Shown: positions 38,511 through 48,354, counted from the stretch's first letter. The stretch is 64,000 bases of DNA from Tardibacter sp963781025 (GCA_963781025.1 CAWADU010000003.1:2294001-2358000), one strand, 5' to 3'. Made by a program: numbers and translations. The notes: a model not told the origin generated them from the sequence alone.

Positions 38511-39746
38511 GTGAAAAAGACCGAAGTCGCGCTCTGTTTAACCATATTGGCACTATCGGCATCGCCGGCACTGGCTGAAGGGGTTAAGTTCAAGCCGCTG
38601 ATCGACATCCGGCTACGCTATGAGAATGTCGATCAGGCGGGCATCGCCGAGAAAGCCGATGCGATCACCGCACGCGCTCGCGCGGGGTTCGAACTGGGCT
38701 TCGGCAAGGATTTCAGCGTCCTTGTCGAAGGCGAGGGCACGCTTGCGATAGACGAGGACTACAATAGCGGCCTCAATGGCAAAACGGCCCTGCCGTTGGT
38801 TGCGGACCCCGAGAATATCGAACTGAACCGCATCCAGCTTCAGTATAAGGGGTTGCCCGGCACTGTAGTCACCATCGGCCGTCAGCGCATCAACCTCGAC
38901 GACCAGCGCTTCGTCGGATCGGTCGGCTGGCGCGATAATGAACAGACGTTCGACGCCGTTCGCATCGAAAGCACCTCGGTCAAGAAGCTGAAGCTCGACG
39001 TCATCTATGCCTGGTCGGATCGGACCATATGGGGCATCGACGGCGGCAACGCCTTTGGCGCGGCCCGTCAGCAGGCGATCGGCGGCGACAATATCCTTGC
39101 CAATGTCAGTTACAAGACGCCCTATGGCACGCTGACCGGCTTTGCCTATCTGGTCGATCAGGACGAGGCGGCGATCAACGGGTTCCGCAACTCCAGCCAG
39201 ACCTACGGCGGTCGTTTTGCAGGAACCTACCCGCTCGGCAAGGCGGCGAAGCTCAGCTATGCCGCCAGCTATGCCCGCCAGTCGGATTATCACCATAATC
39301 CGAATAATTATTCAGCTGACTATTATCAGGTCGAAGCCGGACTTGGGTACAAGGGGTTTGCGCTTGGCGGCGGTTACGAGGTGCTTGGGGCCGATTCAGG
39401 CGACGCGCTGACGTCGTTCCAGACGCCGCTCGCGACCCTGCACAAGTTTCAGGGTTGGGCCGACAAGTTCCTGATGACGCCGCCCAACGGCATCCGGGAC
39501 CTTTACGCGCAGGCCGGCTACACGGTGCCGAAGCCATTTGCGGATGTGGACGCGCTCGCGCTTACCGGCAGCTACCACCAGTTCGATAGCGACCGGCTCA
39601 GCATGAACTATGGCAGCGAAGTCGATGTGCAGCTTTCGGTGAAGGTCAACAAGCTGACGTTCCTGGCGAAATATGCCGATTACAACGCCAGGGCCTTTGC
39701 GACCGATACCAGGAAGTTCTGGTTGTCGATCGACTACGCCTATTAA
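38511..39746 (+). CDS. Alginate-export-type outer-membrane channel/porin
   Basis: A 411-residue beta-barrel protein. The GTG at 38511 follows an AAGGGGG ribosome site and starts a signal peptide (KKTEVALCLTILALSASPALA). Mature sequence shows alternating strands with IDIRLRYENVDQ, TVVTIGRQRINLDDQRFVG and WRDNEQTFDAVR, typical of the Alginate_exp family, and ends with SIDYAY. Likely uptake of a small solute or sugar acid; the substrate is unknown. The frame is open 237 bases further upstream but that part has no signal peptide. Confidence 0.85.
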   Translation: MKKTEVALCLTILALSASPALAEGVKFKPLIDIRLRYENVDQAGIAEKADAITARARAGFELGFGKDFSVLVEGEGTLAIDEDYNSGLNGKTALPLVADPENIELNRIQLQYKGLPGTVVTIGRQRINLDDQRFVGSVGWRDNEQTFDAVRIESTSVKKLKLDVIYAWSDRTIWGIDGGNAFGAARQQAIGGDNILANVSYKTPYGTLTGFAYLVDQDEAAINGFRNSSQTYGGRFAGTYPLGKAAKLSYAASYARQSDYHHNPNNYSADYYQVEAGLGYKGFALGGGYEVLGADSGDALTSFQTPLATLHKFQGWADKFLMTPPNGIRDLYAQAGYTVPKPFADVDALALTGSYHQFDSDRLSMNYGSEVDVQLSVKVNKLTFLAKYADYNARAFATDTRKFWLSIDYAY

Positions 39747-39777
39747 AAAAGGCCGGCGGGGGATGACCCCGCCGACC
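39745..39777 (-). terminator. Intrinsic terminator of the HU gene, reaching the end of the channel gene
   Basis: On the minus strand a strong GC stem (about 11 bases with one mismatch, GATGA-type loop) is followed by six T, about 65 bases after the HU stop. Its T-run coincides with the stop codon of the convergent channel gene at 39744-39750. Confidence 0.8.
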
Positions 39778-39841
39778 TCATCCGTTCTGGAACCGGAACC
39801 GTGCCGCGAGAAAGGCGGCGACAATTTACCGGGTCAGCCCG

Positions 39842-40120
39842 TCAGCCGCCGTTGAGAGCGTCCTTCACCGCCTTGGCGGCGGCAAAGCTCAGCTTGCGTG
39901 ACGCTGCGATCTTCATCGTCGCGCCCGTTGCCGGATTGCGGCCTTCGCGTGCCGGCTTGTTCTGCACCTTGAATTTGCCGAAGCCGGGAAGCGAAACTTC
40001 GGCGCCGGCCTTGGCGGCGTCGATGATGGATTTGAAAACAGCGTCCACGGTCTGCTTGGCCTCGGTCTTGGTGAGACCGCGCTCATTGGCGAGACGTTCG
40101 GCGAGTTCTGCGCTATTCAT
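39842..40120 (-). CDS. hupB: DNA-binding protein HU
   Basis: A 92-residue histone-like protein that bends DNA as a dimer. The ATG at 40120 lies seven bases after GGGAGA; a TTG two codons earlier is less likely. LPGFGKFKVQNKPAREGRNP is the arm region with the intercalating proline in GRNPATG. Confidence 0.96.
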   Translation of the reverse strand: MNSAELAERLANERGLTKTEAKQTVDAVFKSIIDAAKAGAEVSLPGFGKFKVQNKPAREGRNPATGATMKIAASRKLSFAAAKAVKDALNGG

Positions 40121-40212
40121 CCTCAATTCTCCCTATTCACCCACTGCAAAAAAGATTTCGGAGCCTGTCCGTCCTTGTAGCCGCGTCCGCAATGGACGCG
40201 GCCGATTCGCTG

Positions 40213-40674
40213 CTATTTCTTGCCCGCAACCTTACGCCTACCCGCCACTTTGGGCGTGGATGTCTTTGCTGTCCGCGGCTTGCGGCCCAGCCCGACCGTC
40301 TTCGCGATCATACGGCGCGCCTCCGCATAACTGGGCGCGACCATGGGGTAGGTGGCCGGCAGATTCCATTTCGCGCGGTAATCGGCCGGGGTCATGCCGA
40401 AATGCGCCATCAGATGGCGCTTCAGCGTTTTCAGCTTCTTTCCGTCTTCAAGGCAGACGATGTAATCCGGCTTGATCGAAGAACGTATGGGAACCGCGGG
40501 TTCCGGCGTGGCGGGTTCGGGCGTTTTCATCCTGCCGAGGTCCGCCAAAGTGGCGTGCACGGTCCTGATCACCAACGCAACATCTGATACGGCGACGCTC
40601 TGGTTTGCGACATGAGCGGTTACTATATCCGCCGTCAGGTTGATCAATCGGCTGTTGTGCTCGTCGTCCACCAA
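40213..40674 (-). CDS. mucR: MucR/Ros-family transcriptional regulator
   Basis: A 153-residue zinc-finger regulator. The finger lies at about residues 74-95: CLEDGKKLKTLKRHLMAHFG, with Cys and Asp in the first pair, as usual for MucR, and two His in the second. YRAKWNLPATYPMVAPSYA follows as in all MucR proteins, and a basic, Lys/Arg-rich tail ends it. MucR/Ros proteins are H-NS-like silencers that control exopolysaccharide, motility and cell-cycle genes in alphaproteobacteria. Confidence 0.94.
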   Translation of the reverse strand: MVDDEHNSRLINLTADIVTAHVANQSVAVSDVALVIRTVHATLADLGRMKTPEPATPEPAVPIRSSIKPDYIVCLEDGKKLKTLKRHLMAHFGMTPADYRAKWNLPATYPMVAPSYAEARRMIAKTVGLGRKPRTAKTSTPKVAGRRKVAGKK

Positions 40675-40731
40675 ACATCCCCCTTCACTGTCTTGACGAA
40701 GGTGTAAGCGAACATTGCGCTCCGGTCGATA

Positions 40732-41697
40732 TTATTTGTTGAAATTGTCACGGCCGCCTGAATTGCCCTGAATCACATCTTGTCTTGACGGCGCGTCGAT
40801 CTGTCCGAACAACAGCCCGCGCCCGCCGGTGACGATCTCGTTCAGCCAATCGACAAAGGCGTCGACCCGCGCCAGCCGGCGCACGTCCTTGTGTACGACC
40901 ATCCAGAAACTGCGGCGGATTTCCGCCTCGTCGGGCAGAATGCGCTCCAGCCTTGGATCCTGGTCGCCGATGAAGCAGGGCAGTACGCCGATGCCGACGC
41001 CTGCGGCGATCATCTGGTGCTGGGCGTTGATGCTCGAACTGCGGAAGTCGGGCGACAGGCCGGGGGCGATCTCGTCCAGATAGCGAAGTTGCGGAGCATA
41101 GATCAGCTCGTCGATATAGCCGACCAGCGGATGATTCTGCAGGCTTGAGACAGTGGCGGGGCGGCCGTTGCGTTCGCAGTGATCGGACGATGCATAGAGC
41201 CCGAGCATGTAATCGGTCAGCCTGCGGGTGACGACCGGCCCCGCGCGGGGACGGGCAAGCATGATGGCGATGTCGGCTTCCCGCTTCGAAGGGCTGAGAA
41301 AGCCGCTGGAGACGGCAAGCTCCACCGTGATGTCAGGATGCGCCTGCTGGAATTCGGGCAGCCGTCGCGCCACCACCCAGGTTCCGAACCCTTCGGAAAG
41401 GCTGATCCGCACGAGGCCGCCGACGCGGCCGTGAGCCCCGGTGATGCCGCTGATGCCGGACAGCGCGCCGCGTTCGGCCGTTTCGGCGGCCGGCAGCAGT
41501 GCGCGACCGCTTGCGGTCAGGGCGTGGCCTTGCGGCCCAAGCTCGAACAGCCGCGCGTCAAGGGCCGCTTCCAGCCGTCCGATCCGGCGACTGACGGTGG
41601 TGGCGTCCAGCCCGGTAGCCGCCGCCGCCAGCGACAATTTCCCTTTTCGGGCAAGGGCTAAGAAAATCCGGAGGTCGTCCCAGTTCATATCCTGCAT
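40732..41697 (-). CDS. LysR-family transcriptional regulator
   Basis: A 321-residue regulator with an N-terminal helix-turn-helix (WDDLRIFLALARKGKLSLAAAATGLDATTVSRRI split over residues 6-40) and a periplasmic-binding-like effector domain. It is divergent from the aldehyde dehydrogenase/valine operon with 195 bases between, so it probably controls that operon in response to a pathway intermediate. ATG at 41697 or 41688 are both possible. No terminal domain oddities seen. Confidence 0.93.
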   Translation of the reverse strand: MQDMNWDDLRIFLALARKGKLSLAAAATGLDATTVSRRIGRLEAALDARLFELGPQGHALTASGRALLPAAETAERGALSGISGITGAHGRVGGLVRISLSEGFGTWVVARRLPEFQQAHPDITVELAVSSGFLSPSKREADIAIMLARPRAGPVVTRRLTDYMLGLYASSDHCERNGRPATVSSLQNHPLVGYIDELIYAPQLRYLDEIAPGLSPDFRSSSINAQHQMIAAGVGIGVLPCFIGDQDPRLERILPDEAEIRRSFWMVVHKDVRRLARVDAFVDWLNEIVTGGRGLLFGQIDAPSRQDVIQGNSGGRDNFNK

Positions 41698-41892
41698 TTT
41701 TGCAGCTTATACTGCTAAATCGCGTCATTGATATCGGTATTCCGCAGGTTCAAGTACGTAAGCGGATCATTTCCAAATCCCCCGGACACAAAAGAGGGGC
41801 GACGGACAGCATATCAAAGACCGCGCAGCCTCTGGCAGGCGTCCAAATTGCCAATCCTGCATCCGGCCAAGCGCGGAGAGATGGAGAGGTTT

Positions 41893-43321
41893 ATGGCCGA
41901 GCAGGTCAGGCAGTTCGTCAATGAGGAAGAAGCCGCGGCTGCGGAAGAAATTGCAGGAACTCGTCGCACGTTCGCGCGCCGCGCAGGCACAGATCGAAAA
42001 CTATACGCAGGAGCAGGTCGACGATCTGATCAGGGCGATGGTCTGGGCCGTCGCCAAGCCGGGCGTATCTGAAAAGATCGCGCGGTTCACCGTCGATGAG
42101 ACGCAGCTCGGCAATTATGAGGGCAAGTTCCTCAAGATTGCCCGCAAGACACGCGCGACGCTCCACGACATCATCAACGAAAAGTCGGTCGGCATCATCG
42201 AGGAAGACCCCGAGCGCAACATCGTCAAGATCGCAAAGCCGGTGGGCGTGATCGGCGCGCTGTCTCCGACCACCAATCCCGAAGCGACGCCGGTCATCAA
42301 GGCGATCAGCGCGGTCAAGGGCCGCAACTCGATCATCGTCGCGCCGCACCCGCGCGCCAAGCTGACCAACAAGATGATCGTCGATCTGATGCGCGAGGCG
42401 ATCGTCAAGATGGGCGCGCCCGCCGATCTGGTGATCAGCGTCGACACGCCGACCCTTGCCAAGACCAACGAACTGATGCGCCAGTGCGACCGCATTCTCG
42501 CCACCGGCGGCGCGGCGATGGTGGCGGCCGCCTATTCGAGCGGCACTCCTGCGCTGGGCGTCGGTGTGGGCAATGCAGTCATCACGGTCGATGAAACTGC
42601 CGATCTCGACGATGCGGCCGAGAAGATCCGCATCTCCAAGACGCTCGATCTTGCCGCATCCTGCTCGGCGGACAATTCGGTGGTGCTCGTCGGCGCGATC
42701 TATGACGACATGCTCGCCAAGCTCGAGACGCAGGGCGGTTATGTCGTCAGCCCCGAGGAGAAGGCGAAGCTCCAGAACACGCTTTGGGTCGATGGCCATC
42801 TCAACACCGCCATCGTCGCCCAGCCTGCCGAAAAAATCGCGGGGATGGCCGGTATCGATCTGCCCGCGGGCAAGGGCTTCTTCATCGTGCCGGAAACGGG
42901 CGCCGGTCCCGATTATCCGTTTTCCGGCGAAAAGCTGTCGGTGGTGATGACGCTCTACAAGGCAAAGGACATCGACGATGCGATCAGGCTGACCAACGAG
43001 ATTCAGGCCTATCAGGGCCAGGGACATAGCTGCGGCATCTATTCGCGCAGCGACGAAAACATCCTGAAGCTTGCCAATGCGACGAAGACATCGCGCGTGA
43101 TGGTCAACCAGCCGCAGGCGGCGTCGAACAGCGGCAATCTGTGGAACGGCATGCGCCAGACCTTTTCCCTAGGCTGCGGATCATGGGGCGGCAACAGCAC
43201 CAACAACAATATCACCTGGCGGGATCTCATCAACGAAACCTGGGTGTCGAAACCGCTGGCAAAGCCCAAGGTGCTGCCTTCGGACGAGGAGCTCTTCGGT
43301 TCGGTCATCGGCAAGGTCTGA
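41893..43321 (+). CDS. CoA-acylating aldehyde dehydrogenase (EutE/SauS type), frameshift near start
   Basis: The body matches acylating aldehyde dehydrogenases: GVIGALSPTTNPEATPVIKA, LAASCSADNSVV with the catalytic Cys, and GCGSWGGNSTNNNITW, as in EutE and sulfoacetaldehyde dehydrogenase SauS. The true N-terminus MAEQVRQFVNEEEAAAAEE begins at the ATG at 41893 behind GGAGAGG, but is out of frame with the body. Removing one A from AAA at 41948-41950 joins them (AEELQELVARSRAAQ) into 475 residues. Without the fix only a shorter product from 41921 or later could be made, without a ribosome site. It leads the valine operon where mmsA is usual; isobutyraldehyde to isobutyryl-CoA would fit the next enzyme, but this is inference. 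Confidence 0.85.
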
Positions 43322-43479
43322 CCGGCAAACCATTGTCAAAGGGGCAAGCATGGTTGCCGGGGCATCGGGTGTCAGCGTCCCGCACCTCTCACATCTGGCA
43401 TCTGGACATTCCGCGCCGGATAGCTTCACATCCTTGTCGCCATCCTTTGTCGTGACAGAAACGGGCACGAGGAGAAGCC

Positions 43480-44619
43480 ATGCAGTTCGGCATCACTGAC
43501 GACCAAAGCGCCATTCAGGAGATGGCGCGGCGGTTCACCACCGATGCGATCACGCCCCATGCGGCAAAATGGGACGAGACGCATCATTTTCCCCGTGACG
43601 TTGTGAAGGCCGCCGCCGCGCTGGGCTTTGGCGCGATCTATGTCTCGGAAGAATTGGGCGGCATCGGGCTTGGCCGACTGGAATCGGCGCTGATCATGGA
43701 GGCGATGGCCTATGGCTGCCCCTCCACTTCGGCCTTCATCTCCATCCACAATATGTCGGCCTGGATGATCGACCGCTTCGGCGGCGCAACGGTGAAGGCC
43801 AGATATCTGCCGGGCCTTGTCACCTGCGACCGGCTAGCGAGCTATTGCCTGACCGAGCCGGGGGCGGGTTCCGATGCCGCCTCGCTCAAAACCAGGGCGG
43901 TGAAGAACGGTGGCCATTACGTTGTCACCGGGACCAAGGCGTTCATCTCGGGCGGCGGCGTCAATGACGTCTATGTCGTGATGGTCCGCACCGGGGGCGA
44001 AGGCGCGAAGGGCATTTCCTGCCTCGTCATCGAAAAGGACATGCCGGGCGTCTCTTTCGGGGCGCCGGAGAAGAAGCTCGGCTGGCATTCGCAGCCCACC
44101 GCGCAGGTCAATTTCGATGGTGTTCGCGTGCCGGTCGAAAACCTTGTCGGCAATGAGGGCGACGGCTTCAAGATCGCCATGGCCGGGCTCGACGGCGGCC
44201 GCCTCAATATCGGCGCCTGTTCGCTGGGCGGGGCGCAGCGCTGCCTCGATGAAGCGGTCAACTACACGAGCGAGCGCAAGCAGTTCGGCCAGCCCATCGC
44301 CCATTTCCAGGGGACACAGTTCACCCTTGCCGACATGGAGACAGAGCTTCAGGCCGCGCGCGCATTGTTGTACGCCGCTGCCGTCAAGGTCACCGAAGGT
44401 GCGCCCGACAAGACCCGCTTTGCCGCCATGGCCAAGCGTTTTGCGACGGACACCGGGATGCGGGTCGCGGACCGCGCGCTCCAGTTGCACGGCGGCTACG
44501 GCTATCTGATGGATTATCCGATCGAGCGGATTTATCGGGACCTGCGCGTTCACTGCATCCTTGAAGGAACCAACGAGGTCATGCGGATGATCATCGCCAG
44601 GGAGATGCTCCGCCAATGA
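43480..44619 (+). CDS. Isobutyryl-CoA dehydrogenase-type acyl-CoA dehydrogenase
   Basis: FAD enzyme oxidising isobutyryl-CoA to methacrylyl-CoA in valine breakdown. A 379-residue protein with CLTEPGAGSDAASL, the FAD block, and the C-terminal RIYRDLRVHCILEGTNEVMR carrying the catalytic Glu. Context (HIBYL-CoA hydrolase, enoyl-CoA hydratase, 3-hydroxyisobutyrate dehydrogenase downstream) points to the isobutyryl substrate. It overlaps the next gene by four bases. Confidence 0.93.
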   Translation: MQFGITDDQSAIQEMARRFTTDAITPHAAKWDETHHFPRDVVKAAAALGFGAIYVSEELGGIGLGRLESALIMEAMAYGCPSTSAFISIHNMSAWMIDRFGGATVKARYLPGLVTCDRLASYCLTEPGAGSDAASLKTRAVKNGGHYVVTGTKAFISGGGVNDVYVVMVRTGGEGAKGISCLVIEKDMPGVSFGAPEKKLGWHSQPTAQVNFDGVRVPVENLVGNEGDGFKIAMAGLDGGRLNIGACSLGGAQRCLDEAVNYTSERKQFGQPIAHFQGTQFTLADMETELQAARALLYAAAVKVTEGAPDKTRFAAMAKRFATDTGMRVADRALQLHGGYGYLMDYPIERIYRDLRVHCILEGTNEVMRMIIAREMLRQ

Positions 44620-45674
44620 CCGACGAGGTCCTGATCAGCCGCGAGGGCGCGATCGGCCGCATCCGCCTCAACCGCCCGCAGGCGATCCACGCGCTCACGC
44701 ACCGAATGGTGATGGCGATAAACGCGGCGCTTCTGGAATGGCGCAAGGATGACAGCATCGCCGCGGTGGTCATCGACCATGCGGAAGGACGAGGCTTTTG
44801 TGCGGGCGGCGACATCCGCTTGCTTGCCGACAGTGCGAAGACCGACTGCGTCGAGGCCGAGCAATTCTATTTCGACGAATACCGGATGAACCATCTGCTG
44901 TTCGTCTATGAAAAGCCGATCGTCGCCTTCATCGATGGCATCACCATGGGCGGCGGCGTGGGGCTTTCGCTTCCCTGCCGTTATCGCGTGGCAACCGAAC
45001 GGACCATGTTCGCCATGCCTGAAACCGGCATCGGCCTGTTCCCCGACGTCGGCGGCGGCTGGTTCCTGCCGCGCCTGCCCGGCCGCATGGGCGTGTATCT
45101 GGCCCTGACCGGCGGCCGGATCGACGGCGCCGACTGCGTGGCCATCGGGATCGCGACGCATTACATGGCGTCCGACGTGCTCGAAGACGTGAAGGCGAGG
45201 ATCATCGCCGATCCGGCGCGCCTCAAATCCATATTGGATAATGCGAACACAACCCCGCCGGCGTCGAAAATCGAAGGCCAGCGCGCCGGCATCGACCGGC
45301 TTTTCGCCTCGGACCGTTATGAGGATATCCTCGACGCACTTCGGGCGGACGGCTCGGAATGGGCTGAAAAGCAGCTTTCGGTGCTGGCGGCCAAATCGCC
45401 GCAGACGGTCAAGGTCGCGCTCCGCCAGTTGGCGCAGGGCGGTCGGCTGACCGACTTCGCCGACAACATGCGGATGGAGTACCGCATCGCCTGCCATGTC
45501 ATCCGCCGCCCGGATTTCGTCGAGGGCGTCCGCGCGGTCATCGTCGACAAGGACAATGCGCCTAAATGGGAGCCGGCGACGCCGGAAGCCGTTAAGGACA
45601 CGCTCATCGATTCGCTCTTTGCGCCGCTGTCCGCGGACAGGGAGTGGACACCCTTACCGGAACCTGGAGTCTGA
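44616..45674 (+). CDS. 3-Hydroxyisobutyryl-CoA hydrolase
   Basis: Crotonase-fold thioesterase that frees 3-hydroxyisobutyrate from its CoA ester, preventing build-up of toxic methacrylyl-CoA. A 352-residue protein, longer than hydratases, with AEGRGFCAGGDIRLL, DGITMGGGVGLSLPCRYRVATE and the HIBCH-specific MPETGIGLFPDVGGGWFLPRL. The start overlaps the dehydrogenase stop (ATGA), and its stop is three bases from the hydratase. Confidence 0.95.
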   Translation: MTDEVLISREGAIGRIRLNRPQAIHALTHRMVMAINAALLEWRKDDSIAAVVIDHAEGRGFCAGGDIRLLADSAKTDCVEAEQFYFDEYRMNHLLFVYEKPIVAFIDGITMGGGVGLSLPCRYRVATERTMFAMPETGIGLFPDVGGGWFLPRLPGRMGVYLALTGGRIDGADCVAIGIATHYMASDVLEDVKARIIADPARLKSILDNANTTPPASKIEGQRAGIDRLFASDRYEDILDALRADGSEWAEKQLSVLAAKSPQTVKVALRQLAQGGRLTDFADNMRMEYRIACHVIRRPDFVEGVRAVIVDKDNAPKWEPATPEAVKDTLIDSLFAPLSADREWTPLPEPGV

Positions 45675-45677
45675 ACC

Positions 45678-46454
45678 ATGTCCTATGAAACCATCCTTGT
45701 CGAACAGCGCGGCGCGGTAACGCTTTTCACGCTTAACCGGCCGCAGGCATTGAACGCGCTCAACTCACAAATCCTCGCCGATCTGATCCAGGCCTTTGCC
45801 GCCTTTGACGCCGACGACAGCCAGCGCTGCGCCGTCATCACCGGAAACGACAAGGCATTCGCGGCGGGCGCCGACATCAAGGAGATGCAGGACAAGGGCT
45901 TTGCCGACATGTTCCGCGCCGACATGTTCGCCGACTGGACCAGCCGGGTTGTCGCGACCCGCAAGCCGTGGATCGCGGCGGTGGCGGGCTATGCGCTGGG
46001 CGGCGGCTGCGAGCTGGCGATGATGGCCGATTTCATCATCGCCGCCGACACCGCCAAATTCGGCCAGCCCGAAATCAAGCTTGGCGTCGCGCCCGGCATG
46101 GGCGGATCGCAGCGGCTGACGCGCGCTGTCGGCAAGGCGAAGGCGATGGAAATGTGCCTGACCGGCCGGATGATGGGCGCCGAGGAGGCCGAACGCGCCA
46201 GCCTGGTCGCGCGGGTCGTTCCCGCCGCCGAGTTGCTGGATGACGCGATGAAAACCGCCGCCGTCATCGCCGCGATGCCGCCGCTTGCCGCGCTGGTGAA
46301 CAAGGAAATGGTCAACCTCGCCTTCGAAACGGGGCTGCTCCAGGGCATCTACACCGAACGTCGCCTGTTCCAGGGACTGACCGCCACCGAGGACAAGCAG
46401 GAAGGCATGGCTGCCTTTGTCGAAAAGCGCGCGGGGGAATGGAAGGGGCGGTAA
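45678..46454 (+). CDS. Enoyl-CoA hydratase
   Basis: A 258-residue crotonase that would hydrate methacrylyl-CoA to 3-hydroxyisobutyryl-CoA. FAAGADIKEMQ and GYALGGGCELAMMADFIIAA form the oxyanion hole region, and GQPEIKLGVAPGMGGSQRL carries the catalytic Glu. Located between HIBYL-CoA hydrolase and mmsB. Confidence 0.95.
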   Translation: MSYETILVEQRGAVTLFTLNRPQALNALNSQILADLIQAFAAFDADDSQRCAVITGNDKAFAAGADIKEMQDKGFADMFRADMFADWTSRVVATRKPWIAAVAGYALGGGCELAMMADFIIAADTAKFGQPEIKLGVAPGMGGSQRLTRAVGKAKAMEMCLTGRMMGAEEAERASLVARVVPAAELLDDAMKTAAVIAAMPPLAALVNKEMVNLAFETGLLQGIYTERRLFQGLTATEDKQEGMAAFVEKRAGEWKGR

Positions 46455-46497
46455 CCAGTCCGGGGTCCTGCCCCGCCCGACGCAGAGAGGATTGACC

Positions 46498-47388
46498 ATG
46501 AAGATCGCGTTCATTGGCCTCGGCAACATGGGCGGCGGCATGGCCGCGAATCTGGTGAAGGCGGGCCATGAGGTCGCCGCCTTCGACCTGTCCGAAGCAG
46601 CCCTTGCGAAGGCCGAGGAGGCCGGATGCGTCCGCTCCGCCTCGACGTCGGCCGCCACCGCGAGTGCGGATGCGGTCGTCACCATGCTGCCCGCCGGCAA
46701 GCATGTGCGCGCGGTCTATGCGGGAGAGATTCTGGAAGCGGCAAAGCCCGGAACGCTGCTGCTGGACTGCTCGACCATCGATGTCGCCAGCGCGCGCGCG
46801 GTGGGTGAGGCGGCAGGCCAAAGGGGCTTCGAATTTGTCGATGCGCCTGTATCGGGCGGGATAGCGGCGGCCAATGCGGGCACGCTTACCTTCATGGTCG
46901 GCGGCACGGACGCGGCTTTCGCCCGGGCGCAGCCGATCCTGGCCCAGATGGGCAAGGCGGTGATCCATGCGGGCGCGCTTGGCGCGGGTCAGGCGGCGAA
47001 GATCTGCAATAACATGTTGCTTGGCGCGACGATGATCGCGACCTGCGAGGCCTTTGCCCTTGCCGTCAGGTTAGGGCTCGATCTCCAGACTTTCTACGAC
47101 ATCTCGTCGAAGGCGAGCGGGCAGAGCTGGTCGATGACCAGCTATTGCCCGGTCCCCGGCGTGGGGCCGGAATCGCCTGCCGACCGCAATTACGACGGCG
47201 GTTTTGCCGCCGCGCTTCAGTTGAAGGACCTGAAGCTGGCCGTGGAGGCAGCGCACAGCGTCGATGCGAGCGTGCCGATGGGCGCGGCCGCGCAAGCGCT
47301 CTATCAGGCGTTCGCCAACCTCGGCGGTGGCGGGAAGGATTTTTCCGCGATCATCAAGATGCTGGATGGCAGCTGGCCGGCGAAGTAA
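46498..47388 (+). CDS. mmsB: 3-Hydroxyisobutyrate dehydrogenase
   Basis: NAD-dependent oxidation of 3-hydroxyisobutyrate to methylmalonate semialdehyde. A 296-residue protein with IAFIGLGNMGGGMAANLVKA (NAD-binding), DAPVSGGIAAA (substrate binding) and GAGQAAKICNNM with the catalytic lysine. The ATG at 46498 has AGAGAGGA upstream. Last enzyme of the valine set visible here; methylmalonate-semialdehyde dehydrogenase (MmsA) itself is not in the window. Confidence 0.95.
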   Translation: MKIAFIGLGNMGGGMAANLVKAGHEVAAFDLSEAALAKAEEAGCVRSASTSAATASADAVVTMLPAGKHVRAVYAGEILEAAKPGTLLLDCSTIDVASARAVGEAAGQRGFEFVDAPVSGGIAAANAGTLTFMVGGTDAAFARAQPILAQMGKAVIHAGALGAGQAAKICNNMLLGATMIATCEAFALAVRLGLDLQTFYDISSKASGQSWSMTSYCPVPGVGPESPADRNYDGGFAAALQLKDLKLAVEAAHSVDASVPMGAAAQALYQAFANLGGGGKDFSAIIKMLDGSWPAK

Positions 47389-47457
47389 CTTTTTCTGCCA
47401 TTTTTCCCGTGAAAGCGGCTATCGGGCTGCCGTCAGCGTTCCCACGGGAGTTTCGTC

Positions 47458-48315
47458 ATGAGCCAGTGCTTCATCATCCGCCTGTCGTGCCGCGATCGGC
47501 CCGGCATCGTCGCGGCGGTTGCCACGCGGCTGTTCGAGGCAGGGTTCAACATCCGGGATTCGCAGCAATTCAATGACGGTGAAACCGGGCGCTTCTTTGT
47601 GCGCATCCTGTTCGACCGGGGCGATCCGATCGATGAAGCCGGCGTTGCGGCGGTGATGCAGCCGGTGGTCGAAGCCTTTGAGATGGATTTCACCGTTCAT
47701 GACGTGCGCCGCCGCCGCCGGGTGCTGCTGCTCGCCTCAAGGTTCGACCACTGCCTGGCCGATCTGCTGTACCGCTGGCGGACCGGAGAGCTGGAGATGG
47801 ATGTCGCCGGGATCATATCCAATCACGGGCGCGCAACCTTCGCCCATCTCGATTTCGGTGACATTCCGTTTCACCATCTTCCTGTCGAAAAGGACGGGAA
47901 AGCGGAACAAGAGGCGCAGGTCTGGCAAATCGTGCAGGACAGCGGGGCCGATCTGGTCGTGCTCGCGCGCTATATGCAGATATTGTCGGATGACCTGTCG
48001 GGGAAGCTGGTGGGCCGTTGCATCAACATCCACCACAGCTTCCTGCCCGGATTCAAGGGGGCAAGGCCCTATCATCAGGCCCATGATCGCGGCGTCAAGA
48101 TCATTGGCGCGACCGCGCATTATGTGACGTCCGATCTCGATGAAGGGCCGATCATCGCGCAGGACGTGGAACACATCAGCCACCGTGACGCGCCAGACCA
48201 GCTCGTCCGCAAGGGCCGGGACATCGAGCGCCGGGTCCTTGCCCGCGCCGTGCGTTATCACCTGGAAGACCGGGTGCTGATCAACGGGTCAAAGACGGTG
48301 GTGTTTCCGGAATAG
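47458..48315 (+). CDS. purU: Formyltetrahydrofolate deformylase
   Basis: Hydrolyses 10-formyl-THF to formate and THF, balancing one-carbon pools. A 285-residue protein: N-terminal ACT domain (CRDRPGIVAAVATRLFEAGFN) and a C-terminal formyltransferase-like domain with NHGRATFAHLDFG, ARYMQILSDD, NIHHSFLPGFKGARPYHQA and the catalytic Asp in TSDLDEGPII. Sixty-nine bases after mmsB; probably its own unit. Confidence 0.96.
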   Translation: MSQCFIIRLSCRDRPGIVAAVATRLFEAGFNIRDSQQFNDGETGRFFVRILFDRGDPIDEAGVAAVMQPVVEAFEMDFTVHDVRRRRRVLLLASRFDHCLADLLYRWRTGELEMDVAGIISNHGRATFAHLDFGDIPFHHLPVEKDGKAEQEAQVWQIVQDSGADLVVLARYMQILSDDLSGKLVGRCINIHHSFLPGFKGARPYHQAHDRGVKIIGATAHYVTSDLDEGPIIAQDVEHISHRDAPDQLVRKGRDIERRVLARAVRYHLEDRVLINGSKTVVFPE

Positions 48316-48354
48316 GCGGGCGGTAATGCGCGGCAAGGGGACGGAAAGCCCCGA

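Noticed and set aside
41918..43027. Long minus-strand frame (369 codons) opposite the aldehyde dehydrogenase
   Set aside because: The translation is a His/Asp/Arg-rich mirror of the coding strand; the plus strand has clear dehydrogenase motifs.
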